A stretch of DNA of 41,290 bases, from assembly GCA_937915755.1 (NCBI GenBank), contig CALGGR010000166.1:1-41290 (forward strand), written 5' to 3'. A program made the translations under genes and the position numbers. This document shows, piece after piece, positions 40,392-41,290 of this stretch (within the stretch, counting starts at the first letter, position 1; each line of letters opens with the position of its first letter). Under the pieces are notes generated by a model that made no database searches, had not been told where the DNA came from, and saw only the letters and a list, made by a program, of their open reading frames with translations. Source of the DNA: an uncultured Fretibacterium sp. Lineage in GTDB: Bacteria > Synergistota > Synergistia > Synergistales > Aminobacteriaceae.

Positions 40392-41290
40392 ATGAATGAG
40401 AAAGATTTTGAAATCCTTGAAATGCTTGCTGAGACGAAGAATATCACAAAGGCAGCTGATATTCTCTTTACAGCTCAGTCAGTGCTATCGAAAAGAATAA
40501 TGTCGATTGAGGCCGAACTTGGAACAAAGCTAATGACACGCTCACGAACGGGAATACACTTCACCCCTGAGGGCGAGGCTGTACTCAAGCACACACGAAA
40601 GGCATCGTCAATCCTCCGTGAAATGCGCGAGGAATTGTCCTCAATGCACGACTATGTTTCAGGAACACTTAACGCAGGAATCTCCGTCAACTACGCAAAG
40701 TATTTCCTTCCGTCATTGCTGGCTGTTTTCAGGAAGGATTACCCTCATGTTACAACGCACATAAACACGGATCAGAGCAGAAATATTTTCATGAAGCTCC
40801 TGAATAATGACATTGACATAGCGATAGTCAGAGGCTCTTACGACTGGAAGGGCGAGAGTTTATTGCTGTCGTCCGAGAATATCTGTGCAATTTCCAGCCT
40901 TGAGGACAGAGGAAAGCCACTATGCGAGATACCTTACATTGCACGGAGGACTGATCCTGCGTTTGAGCGAGAAATAATGCTTTGGATGCGTGAGAATGAT
41001 CTTCACCCTGAGTCTGACATATACGTTGACAGTATTGAGACATGCGCTGAAATGGTAAAGAAGGGACTAGGCTGGGCAATAGTTCCTGAAATATGCCTCA
41101 ATGATTTTGACGGCGATATAAGGAGGCTTTCATTCTCGGACGGAAAGCAATTCATTCGGCCAACCTACATGTTATATTCGGACGAGGCTTTGAAGTTGAG
41201 GCAGGTCAGGGCATTCATTGAGACTGTGAGGAAATTTCATGAAACCCGCAAGGAAACTCGCGACTTCAGTCGTGAGAGGAATTGCGCTTG
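40392..41290 (+). CDS. LysR-family transcriptional regulator, 3' end outside the window
   Basis: An open frame of 299 codons with no stop before the right edge. The HTH is in residues 1-60 (LEMLAETKNITKAADILFTAQSVLSKRIMSIEAELG), then the effector domain (GTLNAGISVNYAKYFLPSLL, IDIAIVRGSYDW, GLGWAIVPEICL). The family's usual length ends near residue 290, so only the last few codons should be missing. GAGAGG precedes the ATG. Divergent from citD with a shared 130-base control region, it is likely the regulator of citrate-related genes. Confidence 0.9.
   Translation, partial: MNEKDFEILEMLAETKNITKAADILFTAQSVLSKRIMSIEAELGTKLMTRSRTGIHFTPEGEAVLKHTRKASSILREMREELSSMHDYVSGTLNAGISVNYAKYFLPSLLAVFRKDYPHVTTHINTDQSRNIFMKLLNNDIDIAIVRGSYDWKGESLLLSSENICAISSLEDRGKPLCEIPYIARRTDPAFEREIMLWMRENDLHPESDIYVDSIETCAEMVKKGLGWAIVPEICLNDFDGDIRRLSFSDGKQFIRPTYMLYSDEALKLRQVRAFIETVRKFHETRKETRDFSRERNCA
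41239..41290 (+). CDS. Possible start of the next gene, overlapping the LysR 3' end
   Basis: ATG at 41239 with GAGG 7 bases upstream opens a second frame (MKPARKLATSVVRGIAL) to the window edge. Only 17 residues are visible. The pattern would be compatible with the N-terminal helix of CitG, which makes the CitD prosthetic group, and the place would fit, but this is a guess from very little sequence. Confidence 0.25.
   Translation, partial: MKPARKLATSVVRGIAL

Noticed and set aside
41262..41284. Hairpin CTC-CGACT/AGTCG-GAG resembling IS605-type end structures
   Set aside because: It lies in the LysR reading frame and a possible next gene, both open across it; not enough sequence to call an element.
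1..41290. tRNA, rRNA, CRISPR arrays, prophage or plasmid origin
   Set aside because: No cloverleaf, repeat-spacer array, phage structural gene or iteron cluster was recognised by eye; a covariance-model scan would be needed to be certain.

Overview
The window most probably comes from a member of the phylum Synergistota (Synergistetes), an anaerobic, asaccharolytic bacterium living on amino and organic acids, likely an uncultured gut or rumen type. The best single clue is the leucine-rich surface protein at 25732-27267 (minus), whose C-terminus has a short SGGCNAG motif, a hydrophobic helix and a basic end, the layout of the Synergist-CTERM sorting tail. [FeFe]-hydrogenase maturases, several TRAP transporters, amidohydrolases and a secreted flavin reductase fit that lifestyle. 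No tRNA, rRNA or CRISPR array was seen.

Region by region. 1-991: an open frame running off the left edge that fuses part of a GH2 glycosidase to part of a VWA protein and stops exactly where an unrelated glutathione peroxidase gene ends; it looks foreign or like an assembly chimera. 1685-4265: metN-metI-metQ methionine importer. 4321-5373: a decay zone with an IS605-type tnpB remnant, three related hairpins and an ABC permease fragment. 5440-8329 (minus): amidohydrolase, a degenerate RelA/SpoT-like protein, and plsY. 8477-9269: a secreted protein behind a consensus promoter whose start region is a (CCTCA)5 repeat. 9312-9732: a wrecked MalY/PatB aminotransferase gene. 9975-16628: an operon of class III CoA-transferase, CitMHS carrier, TAXI-type TRAP transporter and amidohydrolase; converging on it are a LysR regulator, a nitrilase-family amidase and a 48-residue coiled-coil protein.

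18718-22180: hydG, hydF and a gene of unknown function abutting hydF. 22229-24195 (minus): cysK-cysE preceded by a 22-codon ORF rich in Cys codons, a candidate cysteine-sensing leader peptide. 24286-25695: an amino-acid-binding-type protein and a LysE/EamB-like exporter. 25732-28663 (minus): three secreted proteins in one operon, again behind a TTGACA/TATAAT promoter followed directly by a short tandem repeat, here a heptamer in seven copies.

29169-37866: shikimate dehydrogenase-like protein, sugar-isomerase-type TIM barrel, type I dehydroquinate dehydratase, HMG-CoA-lyase-like enzyme, a three-part TRAP transporter and an exported double-FMN/FAD reductase. This reads as uptake and conversion of a cyclic or unsaturated organic acid linked to extracytoplasmic electron disposal. 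37944-41290: a YbhE-type lactonase, a 5'-truncated carboxylate carrier fused against an orphan citD, and a divergent LysR gene running off the right edge.

The most notable observations are (i) two consensus promoters whose transcription start region is a short tandem repeat, both in front of secreted proteins; (ii) the Cys-rich leader ORF before cysK-cysE; (iii) the shikimate/TRAP/flavin-reductase cluster; (iv) the orphan citD with a truncated transporter.
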